Origin: Cucumis sativus | Taxonomy: Eukaryota > Streptophyta > Magnoliopsida > Cucurbitales > Cucurbitaceae | Assembly (NCBI RefSeq): GCF_000004075.3 | Contig: NC_026655.2 | Coordinates: 2,728,001-2,792,000 of the forward strand | Length of the DNA stretch: 64,000 nt | Direction: 5' to 3' | Shown: one piece after another, positions 11,914 through 25,000 of the stretch | How the letters are laid out: each line of letters opens with the position of its first letter | Position numbering within the stretch: the first letter of the stretch is position 1 | Translations under genes and position numbers: made by a program | The notes under the pieces: generated by a model | Database searches by the model: none | Seen by the model: only the letters and a program-made list of their open reading frames with translations | Told to the model about the DNA's origin: nothing

Positions 11914-14390
11914 CACACACCAAATAACTAAAAGAAAAAAGAATTCAATTTCAAAATTAGAAATAATTAAATAAATATTTAAAAATGATGAGCAAATTCC
12001 GTGGGACCCAGAAGCTTTACCGATCCTTTCTGGAATTGGTTTTATTAGCAAAAAGAATTAATTGTTAATATTTATAAATTTTATCCTTAGTCGTTGCATG
12101 TGAATGATGGGTGACCAACACATCCGGTTGTAGGTTGCGGAAATAATGGGAAGGTGTGGATTAGGTTTCGCTTTGTGAAACGAGGTCCTCCTTCTATTAT
12201 TATTATTTTTTTTCTTTCAATATAGAAAGTAAGCATTTAAGAGTTTCGTCAAATTCAAGTAGTTTAGAGTTGTAGTTCTACTAGAATTAGTTATTGTATA
12301 TAAGTCTACTTGCAGCCCATGGAGAGCTAATGATGATATTTGGGACAATGCTTAACTTCGACTACCTACCTATTGGCGTCTCTTTGTAATATCTCAAGAG
12401 ATTTATAGTTATGGCGATTTATGAACATTGTCTATACTATTTGACTTCATTTTTTAGTTTGTATACTAGTATTGTATATAATGTGTATTGTATTTAGTCG
12501 AGACGTAATCAATTCGCTAGTGTATTCAATTTTTATAATTCATTTTAATATTTTTATGAACCTAAGAGTCCGTCCTCCACATGAACAAAAACACAACTAT
12601 CATCTCCAAAGTTTCAAATTTATTTTTAGATTTAGTATATTCAATTTAATGTTAAGTTGAGAAAAATGTTCAAAGCATAATATTATTTGAACCAATAGAA
12701 ATTTAGATGACTTTAAAAATGCCAAAATAATTTTTTTAAAATAAAAAAAAAAACTAATTTCTCCTCTAAATTTCTATTAAAAGGATAGAAATTCAAGTTT
12801 AATTGTTTTTTTTTTCTCTTCCACATCTTACAAATTAATTATTAACCAATTTTAACATTTTTAAATAAAATTGAATATTTAAATATAAAATCATTACTAC
12901 TATTAGAAAAATGACTAACACGTTAGAAACAAGAGTATATCATCACTTTTAAATATCAATATATCAATACATGGTATGATAGAGTTACATGATGTTAAAT
13001 CCTTTTATATTTAATATATATATATAAAATCACCAAAGCATTCCTTTCTTAAAATGTGTACTTCCTTTGGCCCATTAGGTCTTTGTTTACTTGACTTTTT
13101 TTATGAATATTTTAGAGGAATATGATTCGTTTGATTGTTGGAAGACCTAAATGGACACACCCATTTGAAAAGATTAAATTACTTTTCATGGACACCCAAT
13201 ATCTTCCAAATAAATTGCTAATCTTTCAGGTGTAATTTCAAACTTATCTAAATGGTTTCAATTTCTTTTATTTGTCCAATGATAAGTATGTTCATGGCTC
13301 TGTAACCAACATATAGTATATATACACTAAAGTATTTCTCTAAAGTAAAATAAAATTAGATATGATAAAATATGTGGGACCCATTTATATTTGATGATTG
13401 TGGCAAAGAATTAATTGATTTATTTTATTGATGTAACGTGATCTTTTATTTCAACTACTAAACTAACATATGCACATATCATTTTATAGTTTTAATTTAA
13501 AAGTTTAAGAAAATGGTTTTTATTTATTTATTTATTATATTGAAGGTTTATGTTTAGACCTACACATTTTGTAGGAAAAGTATACTTAAAGTAAAATTCA
13601 TACTACATTTATTAAATTTTGTGAGATGAAAAGTAAAAAGTTAAAGATAAAAACAATTCATAAATGGATTTAATCGTTGTTTAATTTTTTTTAAGAAGAC
13701 AAGCAAACTATGTTAATAATTATTTTAAATGATAAAACTTTTAATTTTTTTTATAAATATAGTAAATATTATGATACATTTGCAATTGACCATGATATGT
13801 TATTATATATGTCTATCATAATATGGATAGACACATGCACTAGTGCTTCTTCATCTACTACAGTTCATCATAAATATACAGTGATATTTGAACATATTTT
13901 GTAAATATTTTAATTGATTTTGATATATTTGTATATATATAAAGTTTCTCTAAATCTATCACTTTTTTTTATTAAAAAAATAATTACTATCTCGGTCCTA
14001 TATATATTTCATTTGGTTTGTTTGAGTATCTATACTTTTAAAATATTTACAAAATATGTTAACAATGGTAATAGTAATAATAATTATGACACTTTTATAA
14101 TTCTTTTGATGAGATTGAATTTTGGAGTTTTAAAGAGGTATAACCACGGTACCAAAAGCAAAGTTTAGTAACAATCGAGATACGTTTAAAATTTTGAGAA
14201 CGTGAGAGAGGCATGTGCTCCTAACTCTTAATAAATCCAGTTATGCTTAGTTAGACTTACAGCTTGTTACAATTATAAAACAGACAGTAAATATCAAATG
14301 TAATGAAACTAAGCCGTATCATTTATTACATTAATCGCGACTTAAAAAAGAATTTCTAGGTAGTAAAAGTCGGCCGTATAAGACAATAAC
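11914..14390. other. Spacer between CAR and HROB-like promoters
   Basis: Divergent spacer, very AT-rich, no supported gene. Open frames at 12472-12660 and 13710-14168 are composed of low-complexity I/F/Y/K/N codons typical of AT-rich non-coding DNA. Confidence 0.6.
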
Positions 14391-14412
14391 GGGCCAGATC
14401 CGGCCCAGCCCA
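14391..14412. promoter_or_regulatory. Site II-like GGGCC/GGCCCA cluster upstream of HROB-like gene
   Basis: GGGCC, GGCCCA and GCCCA occur within about 22 bp, roughly 170-190 bp upstream of the main ATG. Such elements are known TCP-binding sites in promoters active in dividing cells. Function here is inferred. Confidence 0.4.
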
Positions 14413-14477
14413 ATGCTAACACAGCGTAGAAACTTGCCGGGAAAGCCGAAAAACGAGATAGCCGGTAACGAATCAAA

Positions 14478-14645
14478 ATGGACGGCGATGGTGTTCTTCA
14501 TCTTTCAACTTCAAATTCCCGCGCTTCCCTTTCTTCAATCGCCGGCTTCGACAGTTTTCCTCCTAATTCGAAGCTCCAAAAATGGAACCATGGGAAGCCC
14601 TTGATCTTGATTACTCCGACGTACACTCCCTCCTCCGCCCTTTGA
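14478..14645 (+). other. Overlapping upstream ORF, 55 codons
   Basis: An ATG in good context (AAAATGG) opens a frame that overlaps and passes the main start at 14582 in a different phase, stopping at TGA 14643-14645. If the transcript begins upstream of 14478, this frame would compete with translation of the main ORF. I see no similarity of its peptide to a known protein. Whether it is transcribed is unknown. Confidence 0.35.
14515..14522 (+). promoter_or_regulatory. E2F-like site ATTCCCGC
   Basis: Matches the plant E2F consensus WTTSSCSS, 60 bp before the main ATG. An S-phase signal would suit a recombination/replication gene. Inference from motif and context. Confidence 0.35.
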
Positions 14646-17600
14646 AGCGTCACCGTAGTCCCCAGCCCCTCTCCCCTTCCTCCGCCTCCACTTCCACTCT
14701 CTCTCTGCCGCTTCTTGAAACCTGCTCTCTCCCCCCTTCCCAGTCCCAACCCCGGGTTGATAACCTCCAATCGGAGTTGAGTTTATCACCTCAGGCTTCA
14801 ATTTGTCGATCCCAACGGATTTCAACTGAATTAGAGGCCTCGTGTCCGTCCGGTGCGTCTACACGTATCATTCCTGGTCCTGCTGGAGCGGTTCAGGTAG
14901 CAATGCAGCGTAGAACTCGTGGTGATCACTCTTGTGTCGGTGATGAAGAGCCCGTTCCTACTCAGGAGTACATAAGGAGAGTCATTGAGAATGGGGATGA
15001 AGAGGACGATGATTTCAATCGCAGTGCGTGGGTTTGCGCTTTGGATTTTGTCCGCGGCATAGGTTATTTTTCTTTTTCTTTTTCTGTTTGTTTGGTGATT
15101 TGAGAAGTGTGGAATTGTTGGGTCTTTAATTCAAGGATTTCTTTTGTAGGTGCGATGGAGGGTAATGGAGCTGTGTCTGAAACTCCTTTGAACTCTATCA
15201 AGAATGGCTTCATCGATGAGAAAGTTGGTTTTGTAAGTTTTATTCAGATCCTTTTCGTTTTCTTTTTTTGGCGCGAAAAGATTTTGGAAGTTTGATAAAT
15301 CAAATTCCTGGCCTATAGCTACAATTGCAATTTTATATGCTGTTCAAATGATTATTACTTAAAACCCATTTGTTGGATGTTCCTTCTTTATATAAGGGCA
15401 TCAATTATTGCTAATATATTCACTTTGGATTCTGTAATTGCAAATTTTCCATTAGGGTTTTGAGTTTTCTGTTCATGTCATTCCCCTGGCTGCTTTGTTA
15501 GGTCGTAGCCATTATCAAATCTTGTACCTCAAATGGTCTGGGTGGAATGATGGTAGCTTTAAAGGTTAGATTTCCGAGTATCCATGTCCTATACGGCGGA
15601 AGTAGCATTCTAAGATTTCAATACTCTGTGGTTACGAAAATAAGCACGAACTTCTGGTGTCAGGATCCAACAGGTACAATAGACGCTAGCATCCACCATA
15701 GAGTCATTTCTGAAGGAAATTTTGGGAAGGACTTGTCTGTTGGTGCAGTTTTAATATTGCAGAAGGTTTGATTTATTTATTTGTATTTGATGATTGGGTT
15801 GAATTTATTATTTGATTCTGTTTGGAACTTATACTTTCGTGAACTAGAGTTCCACCTGCTTTTCTCGATGAATAAATGCTCATCTCATCTTTCATTTATC
15901 GTCCAGGTTGCCGTGTTTTCTCCCACTCGTTCTGTACATGTGCTCAATGTAACAAGAAGTAACGTTGTCAAGGTATGGTCTGCTTTAAGAATTGCAGTTT
16001 GTGAGGCTTCATACTAGGGAGCATCTTATTCTGATATGAGTATTTTGTTTAATTTTTGTATGTATTAAAAGCAACCTACTACTTTCGTGGAAGAAAAATA
16101 TATATATATATATATACAAGGACATACAAAAAAATCCTTCCCACAAAAGAAGGGAGTTCTCTCTACAAAGAGGCAACTAGACAAAATAACGCCTAAAGAA
16201 TATTATAAGAGGTCTTTGCAGTTGAAACTCAAATAGAAACATGGAAATGAATGGAAGAAAATCTAACTAGGCCCTTTCCACACCACTAGACACCCTACTA
16301 TTCTGGTCAACCCAAAAAACCCAATAAATAACATACACCCCACAAACCATAAAGAGCGACCCTTCTTCCCATGAGGTGAATTGAGAAGAAACTCTTTGAT
16401 TTCAACACTCGCATTTTTCTAGTGATCTTAATCCTCCAAATGACTACAAATACCTACACTCTTAAGGGAGAAGGATCAACCAAACAACAAAAGAAAGAAC
16501 TACATGAGAACCCCTCCAAAAGATTGGGGCTCCAAGTCCTCACGCCCCTTCTCTCATACCTAAAGGGGTGACCCTACTAGAAGATTGGCCATATTCGTCC
16601 CTATCTTATTGGAAAGGGGGCGATATTATCAGAAAGAAAAAGAATAAGAGCTTTCAGACCACATTAAAAAATCGAGAAGAAAATGATTTTTGAGGGAAGA
16701 CAAAGACAAGTAAACAATGAACAGAGGAGGTCCATCTCCCACCAAATGGTCTTCCCAAAAATTCGTATCCTTCCCTCCCCAATACACAACGGACCAAGTG
16801 AACAAATGAAGAGAGTTCTTTCAAAATATTCTTCCACAAGTTCTAGTGAGTGCCTTTAACCCTCTTTTGACAGTGGGTAGGGGCCATTTGTAACAATGTG
16901 AGTTTCTTGTTTCTAGCCATCTAATTCACGTGTACGCACCTTTTCTACTTGAAAATTAAGGTTCTGAAAGTAAAAGGAATCATTACTGGCTTACTGGACA
17001 AAGGAGATTCGTGTTTTCACGGCATCTATTGTGGCAAATCACAAGAGTTAGACAACTTATCCACTCTTTCACTTGGTGACAAACGTCATGTGTGATTGGA
17101 CAGCCCATATGCATGCGCATAATGATTGATATTTAAGAAAAATCTGACTCCTAGTTTGTTTGACATTGGCAATCATAAGCTTATTTGAACAGAGTTAGAT
17201 AGCTGATACCTATTGTTGTCTGTGGACTTGTACTTCCCTCTTGTATTCCTGTTGTCTGCTAGAGAATGCACTAGATTCCTTCAGGGAAATTATTGTAGGT
17301 TTAAAACTTTCCAGGATAATTTTTCAGGAAACTAATTTTAACCTAGTGTGGATGTAACGTAGATATATATAGTTATAGAACAGTAAGGTCAACTCTTTAA
17401 AGATTCATAGAAAATTAGAACGTTTTATTTTTTTTCCCCCCTTTCCTTTATGATTTACTTTAACTTCAAGGCATACACTTGTACTTAACTTCTGCTTATG
17501 CAATATGCTTGATACTGTAGGTTATCTCCAAGGACAGTGGACCTCTTATAAAGCATAATAGCCCTACAGCAATCAGACAGTCTGATTCTATAACTGGAGG

Positions 17601-18236
17601 TTCGCAATGTTTTCTCATTCAAATTTCTTGTCTAAATCCCCCAAATTGATTACGTCTAATAAGATTTTTGGTTTCTCATTAACAGTGTATCACAAGAATG
17701 ACTAGAATGAGATCCATTTTTTTCAATTAATCTCCTTTCACTGTCCAGATACACATGGAGTACACATGCCGCAGATGAATTCTGATGTATCACGTGAATC
17801 AACTCAAAATATCATGAACAATCTAAAGCAAAATTCTAAATTGAGAGGGAATGGACTAGATGATTTACAAACAGGAAAAGGAATTGCTGCATCGTCTAGA
17901 AATTGGAAATGGAATGAAACCGTTGGAAACCGACAGTCCATCGAGAAAGAAGGGGGAGTGATAGATGTGGGTATCTCTAAAGGAACCCCAAGTGTTGGTT
18001 GTAACACAGTCCATGTTGATCAGGATCAAGGAAGAGGATCGGATGAGCCTATCAACCATCCTATGGGTACAGATCCAGCCAAAGAAAATGGTGCTGCATC
18101 CAACACTGTTCAACTCCCAAATAATCAAGAAGTTGAAACAATCAATGAGATGAAAAAGACAGTCACACGAACACAACAACCATTACTTCCACAATGGACA
18201 GATGAGCAGTTAGATGAGCTCTTTGTATTTGACTGA
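14582..18236 (+). CDS. HROB: HROB (MCM8IP/C17orf53) homologue, recombination OB-fold protein (7 exons, 453 aa)
   Basis: Exons: 14582-15062, 15150-15232, 15502-15564, 15664-15765, 15907-15972, 17521-17599, 17749-18236. They total 1362 nt with all junctions GT-AG and in frame. In animals HROB loads or stimulates the MCM8-MCM9 helicase during homologous recombination and crosslink repair. Evidence: the hallmark IPGPAGAVQ block near residue 100, preceded by a disordered Ser/Pro-rich N-terminus (start MEPWEALDLDYSD). An OB-fold follows, spread over exons 3-6 (VVAIIKSCTSNGLGGMMVAL, DPTGTIDASIHHRVI, VAVFSPTRSVHVLNVT). The tail is LPQWTDEQLDELFVFD, matching the family's acidic C-terminal end. The start was chosen because it is the first ATG in the frame. 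The family call is strong from the PGPAGAVQ and OB-fold pair; function in plants is inferred. Intron 5 is enlarged by a LINE remnant. Confidence 0.88.
16090..16880 (-). mobile_element. Decayed LINE 3' fragment in HROB-like intron 5
   Basis: Read on the minus strand, broken frames give the plant LINE post-RT signature FWEDHLVGDGPPL followed by LSLSSLKNHF at about 16700-16800. Further downstream (lower coordinates) is a degenerate KxxRKxRxL-like part. The left end begins at an AT run (about 16098). Several frameshifts and stops show it is dead. Boundaries are approximate. Confidence 0.6.
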
Positions 18237-19047
18237 GGTAATGTAATCTTGAAGCTTATTTCAGTAGGTTATATCAGTGGAAGTTCTTGCAAAAGATAGG
18301 TCCTCTTCATCACTGCCCAAAATCTACAATCTACAATCTCTTTCGACGACATGGGAACTGGTTTTTCTTCATAAATCTACAATCTCTTTCTGTGAAGAAG
18401 CAACTGACTAATATTTTACAGCAGTTCCAGCTTGGGAATTTTGAGGGAGAGATTAACTGTAGTTTGATTGAGATATCAAAGTGTGACAAATGCAATGCAC
18501 TTGAATTAGGCACGTTTAAGAGGAAGTTTAAGAGAATCAAAATCACTCCAACATACTTTTTATATGGAAATTAAACTTAAAAGTATTGATTTTACATTTG
18601 ATTGAACGGCAAAACATGAATGCTAGTTGAGATTATTTCATAGCTTAAAGATTAAAAAAAAAGCTACTACAAGCTTGCACAATGAATGCTAGTTGAGCTG
18701 AATACAAAGAGATCTCCAAAAAATATTGAACTTATATTCTCACCAATCACCATAATAGCATTGTATTGTAAAGCATTTCTCAGCTCAACTAGAACTACAA
18801 TCCGCATTTGAGAAATGTTGGTTGAGACAAAATTGGATTACACAGCTTTCGCAAAATAATAACCAATGTTTCTATGCTCCTAAACAAATCAAAATACAAA
18901 AATAAGGAATAATAACATTATTAGCTCCAAATGCGCTCTCAAGTATTCCAGCAGCAAGGAAAGTCTGATCCCACCCTAACCATGTATGGAACGATGTCTC
19001 GCCAAATGAGCGATTTTTCGGTCCCAAGAAGATTGCTCAACGCTGAA
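18237..19047. other. Convergent 3' flanks of HROB-like and TOC64 genes
   Basis: About 0.8 kb between the two stop codons, probably occupied by the two 3' UTRs. Short near-repeats of GAATGCTAGTTGAG occur near 18617 and 18683. No coding region supported. Confidence 0.5.
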
Positions 19048-22000
19048 TTAACTTGTGAATAGCTTTCTTAATCTCTCTGCAGATATTGACGCTCTTTTGT
19101 TTGTTGGTTCAAGAACAAGGGCATGACTAAAATCTGCAGGAAATATTACAATTAAAACAATGATCAGGGAACACATCTAAAAATTTTCGAGGGCAAATGC
19201 AGGACACCGGAGTGGTGTGAGATGTGAATCCATCCAACTAGTGAAAGTTCGATTTGGCATCAGAAATGAAACAATCAAAAGAAGTGCAAATTCTCTACAG
19301 ATAAGAATTATGTCGGGGGCCTTTTGTAAACTAATTATGAAATTTTAATGTGAGCTTCATCAAAATGTGTGTGTGCACTATAAGAAGAACTGTTGAGAAT
19401 TTTGGTAAAATTCATTCAGGAAGCTCTATAAAATTATACATCCAAACGAGACGCCAGCTTACCTTCAATTGCTTCCTTGTAAAATCCAAGCATCTCTCTC
19501 GCTGTACCCCTTCGTAAATACGACTTAACATTCTGGAAGATGGAGAAGATTGGGAAATGTTAAAGCAAATTATGGAAGCATTTAAAGTCGAAACGCTAAT
19601 CTCACTAAAATGGAGACAAATGCAGTACGGGGAAAATGTATATGGAATCCATTATTAGTACAAAAATAGGGAACAATTGGGGGCAGGGTAGAATACTTGC
19701 CAGGCTACCAAATTTCTAGTTTTTTATTTAGTTTTCTATTTTTTGTTTACAAACCAAAAGGATATATTTAAGGTTTCTGATTATCATAAGGAATAAAAAT
19801 TCCCTACACAAGTTACCTTTTTATCCAGGTCAATAGCTTTACTGCAATCTGCCTCTGCTTGGTGAAACCTGAAGGGGCACAAAGGAAAGAAAGAAACTAT
19901 CACAACCCTATAGGAGATGGTTGAGTGATTAAAACGGAAACTGCATTTAAAATAATGAATATACCGTCCAAGTTCTAAATATGCTGCAGCCCTATTACTG
20001 TAATAGGTAGCATTTCTGCTGTTGAGTTTGATGGCTTCGGTATAACAACCAATAGCCTTCTCCCACTGTTTTTCTTTGTATGCTTGATTACCCTGGTATT
20101 CCAAGGTTACAGATAGTGAGCCCAATCAAAATTTAAGCAAAGAGTTCATGCCTTCCCAAAAGTATTTGCAGGCATCACAATCAACAAATATACATTTTCT
20201 TCACAACTCACGAGATTTATCAAAGTGGAAGATTATGAACATGATTTTGTATTACAACCCCTAAAGTGAAATCTAGAGACTAGACACTTCAGCACAATCT
20301 CTAACAATATATTGTGAAGCTATAGCAATATGATATGTAATAAAAAAAACATTTCATGCCATTAAGTTCACCGAGAAAGAGAGATGGGGTTTTGATGAGC
20401 AAGCAGCAAATACAGAGCTAATGATATGATGAGAATATCAAAATTATTAGTACTGGCACTAGTAACCTATCACAGTCAGTTTATCATGACAGCAAGGAGA
20501 TCATCATTTCCTTAAAAAAACAAAATAATAATAAGGCGTTTGATGGCTATAATAATACTAATAATAAAAAAGGATTGATGCCAAGTTGCAGAGTGACTAG
20601 CATTTGGTTTGGTTTTATTTGAAATTGATTAAATTTACTACACATCGATTCCAATATGATTAATAGCTGGTGGCAGATATCCACATAATACGACCTTACT
20701 TGAATAGGATCTGTTCTATGAATTGTGTCCTTGAGTTCTAAGAACGGAGTGACGGTGACATGAAATGAAAATTGGGACCTGAACATCACCACATCGTTCT
20801 AGATCACCACACCATTTCAGTATTTTCTTTTAGTCCCAATAGGGTTTTTTTAAACATATAGCAACATTTGAGGGCCTTTTTTGCAATGGAACCTAAAAGT
20901 AACTTGTTATACTAAACTCAAAGAAATCAGTTATTCTCAATCAGTAAGAGAGAAAGCTGATCCAGAGAAGACTTCAAAACAATCGTAACATGAATCTCAT
21001 CATTAAAATATCCAACACTTCTGATACAAGGAGAGAGGGAACAGCCACAAGAACGATTATAGAGGTCATACAACTGCATAAAGCACGCTCATCAGAATGA
21101 GCAGGTTGCACGAGTAAAAGAAGCTAAATAGCTTGAAGGTTCATATTAGAAAAAAATAAGGGCAAGAAGATATGTTTGCAAAGAAAGAAAGTCCAAAGAG
21201 CAGCAGAAACCCTAAGGCCCAAAAGAAAGGTGATCTACAAACAGTTAAAAATACCTTTTCTTTTGCAATCTCAGCCGACTGTTCTTGGCTAACAGCATTC
21301 TTTGAGAATTTGGATTTGGAAGCAGCCTCAGCCTCCTCTTGCAAAGACCTGTACATGGTCTGCACAATATCTAGTAAGAATCGATCTGCCCCATGCCTGG
21401 CTAAGAAGGACACAGATACTGGACAACTATCGTGAAATCCCAGTGGCAAGGTGACCTGAAATTAAGCAAACATAGATTGTATTGGTGGGAACTTTGTCAT
21501 GAAAAAGAAAAGTATCCTCCAAAAAAAATGCAAGCAATTGCTTCATACACAAAAATAATAAGAAGGAACATTATTATTAAATGACAAAACTTCTGAAAAT
21601 ATTTACAGATATAGCAAAATATCACAAACTATATGTGATAGACCAAGATAGGCTGTGATATTCTGCTATATTTTGTTAATATTTTGGTCCATTATGCTAT
21701 ATTTGAAAATAGCCCTAATAATAATAATAAAGTCAAAGAAGAAGAAGAAGAAGATGCAGGAAGAGAGTAGGGGAAGGCTTGCCTGACAGCAACCCGATAT
21801 GCTAGCAATGCTTAATGAACTGAATACACGAGTCTGGTACTCTTCTGAAAAAATCTCCTTTCCACCTAGTTTTGGAGGAGAATCTACAGTGGTGGGGATG
21901 ACTAGAACTCCATCATCCTAAGCAACGTGAAAAATTTATGTGAAAATCAAGCTAATCAACTTAAAATGTAGTCTCAAAGAATATTGGGGTTGGGACAATA

Positions 22001-25000
22001 CCCACAAAAGAAACAACTAGGAAACATACTACCATCAATTTTCATTGAAAACATCAAATGTGAAATATGACCGTAATACAAAGTAAAAAGAAAAAAGAAA
22101 AATTAGGATGTCTTGAAAATTGAAGTACATGTACAAGACACGTAAATATGCTATCTTTAACAAGAGTTATTAACTAATACTCTCTTAATCACGTTGAAGA
22201 AATTACAATCTGCAGACAAGTTGGTGTAAACAAAGCGGTAAATAAGGCTATACTAAACTGTATTGTTTAGTTACTATAGTTAAAGATTGATTGTTAGTTG
22301 CTGTAGTTAAAGATTGTTTAGTTAGTTAGCAACTAACTTCTTATTAAATCTTCCTTATAAATAAAGTTGTTGCCTCTCATTGAGGGGTAGAATACTATTC
22401 ATACAAAAATCCCTTTGGTAGTTTACACCACAAGTTCTAAACCAATGGCATTTTAAATGGCCGGTGAAGTTTTTTGTTTCTCTCAAAACTCAGGTAACAA
22501 TTATATCTTTTCTATCAATTTCTAAATAGCAAGCTATCACATAATAGATTTATTCAAATCCAATGTACAGATTAAAAAAACAGTGAATAAGCAGACAAAT
22601 GGCTTCCGAGCTGGCAAACCTTCTCATTTTTCAACACAAGTTAAGCTAAAAGTAACCATGTAAACTAAAGCACTTTCATAAATATTACCTTCAAAAGAGA
22701 ATTAATAGCCATACGCATTTCATTTCTAACAGACTTGAACTTTTCAATCATTGTATCTGATATCTCCAACTTCTCATTTAATTGCTCCATTAGAGCAGAA
22801 TCCAAATCTGGTTTCACCGAGTCAATCCATTCCCCATGATTGCCTTTGAATTCAATCCTGTAAACATATGTCAGTGATAAGGTAGATTCACAAATCTTCC
22901 ACTATGGTATCAGATGAAGGAAAATAAGGGGAAACCCCTCTTTCAATTATTTACAAGATCAGAAAAATAGTGGTTCTTGAGAATGAGAAACTAAAAGCAA
23001 AGATTTAGTAGTGTTTGTCCCCTGCAACTTAAAAGGGTAAGTTCAACCAACATCAATAAAAATAGCAGTCACACCTTTCAACTGTCTGCATCAGATTGGC
23101 CAGCACTCTAATTGAAGCAGAATTCAGATTCCCATTTGTCTTTTTCCCAATTAACTCTTTCAAGTTTGGAACTTTAGAACTCAAATAGCTTCCAAGATTT
23201 TCGTGCTTCAATGCTTGTCCTAATGAATAATATTGTATTAAGGGTGATCCAAGAGATGAAAATTAAATTCTTCTGGAAACTAAAGAGAAATTCACAAATA
23301 ACTAATTACAAAGCGCATAAAGAACATACTGCCAAAAAGTTTCTCAGTAGATTTGGTCACCGCCTGAGTAATCCTATCAACAGGTATCTTCAGTAGTTGA
23401 AAGCAATCATCAGCTATAATAATTTGTCTAGGATTGCGTTGAACCGCATATGGAAGTTGCAAAAGCACGTGGCCAACACGACGCAAGACATTAGGGTCCT
23501 TGGCAAACATTCCTGTCATATTACAATAGAAAAGTAAAGGAATGGAAGAAAAACAAACAACAAAGAAGTTGAGGTACAGAAAAACATAACTAGAATTCCC
23601 TAGATTGCATTCTGCAAAATGATGATCGTCTCTAATAGAAATAAATCGAACTGGCCCGAAATTTAAGGTTTGAACCCCCACCAGCATATTGTTGAACTAA
23701 AAAAGGAAAGAAAAAAATGAAAGAAGGGCTTCTGCTCATCAGATGAACCAAGCTATTTGGTCTCTAAAAATGCAGGCCTTGTGCATAATCCACATAGTGG
23801 AAGAATTCAGTCTATGTAAAAGAGGAAAAGCAAATGGCACAATTCTCACTAGCATTGTCAAGGAGGAGATGCTGCTAAAGTTGAAGCCAGGGAAGGGCAT
23901 TGCATTTCAATATGAGGTTCTTTTATCATTGAAGTTGTAATAAAATGGACTCAAAGCCATTTTCTCATAAAAAAAATTCACTTTTCTCAATGATAGACAG
24001 AGCTACCATTTCGGCAGACCGAGAAAATCACATATCATTCTTATCCAAAAAGATTCATATAATGGTTCGTGAATCTCAGTGAGTTTGCCAACTATAGCTA
24101 AAGAACAAGCATATAATAATGATGTGCGTACCAACAGTGTCAAGACTTAACGAAACAGGTACAATTCCAACTTGGGAAACAGATCCATGTGAAGGTCGAA
24201 ACCCTAAAATGCCACAAAAGCTAGCAGGTATTCTCACGTCACCAACAGTATCAATACCTGCAAGTTATGAGTTGAAAAACATGTGATCAGACAAATATAA
24301 TTAGAAGAATAACTTATGAAATTTGAAAGAATGCTAGCCATAAAACATACATTTTTCAAACCAACGCATACCATAACTCTGCAGCTTGTGTCATCAAGCC
24401 TTTTTTAAAAAAAATACGAAACAGAAACCTTAGCTAAACAAAACAGCCAAAAGGCCAGGGAGACAAGAAACCACCTTTCTGAAAAGAAAACGGAGGGAGT
24501 AATTAAAAAATCTCCAACTTAGACTACCCATGATATAACCCTTGAAACAACTTGGCCCTGAGGCGGAATAGCCAATATGGGGGTTTTCACTTGAGCTCTG
24601 AAAAGGGTATTTAAACTGCTATAGCACATCCAAGTATTTGAAACTAGCAAAACATGCTTTCTCCTTTCCTCTTCACCCTAGTAGCCAATTCATTTGTTCG
24701 CTTGATAATGAATGCAAGAAGAATTGAATCTTTTAAAATCAATGAATCAAAATACATCTAACTTCTTTTTTATAAGAAATATCTTTTATTGATCTGTGAA
24801 AGTACAAAGGAGGGCAATAGCCCAAAACCAAAGGAGTTGCAATAGAGGGGTTGACCAGCCAAAGGAGATGGTGAAACCCTTCCAAAATTGTTTGGCAAAA
24901 TGGCAATGATAGAAGAGATGGCTTGGGGTCTCATAATCTGAGAAGCAAAAGCGGCAGCATTGGGGCAAAAAGGGTTATGTGTGGGTGGTGCCTCTGCACT

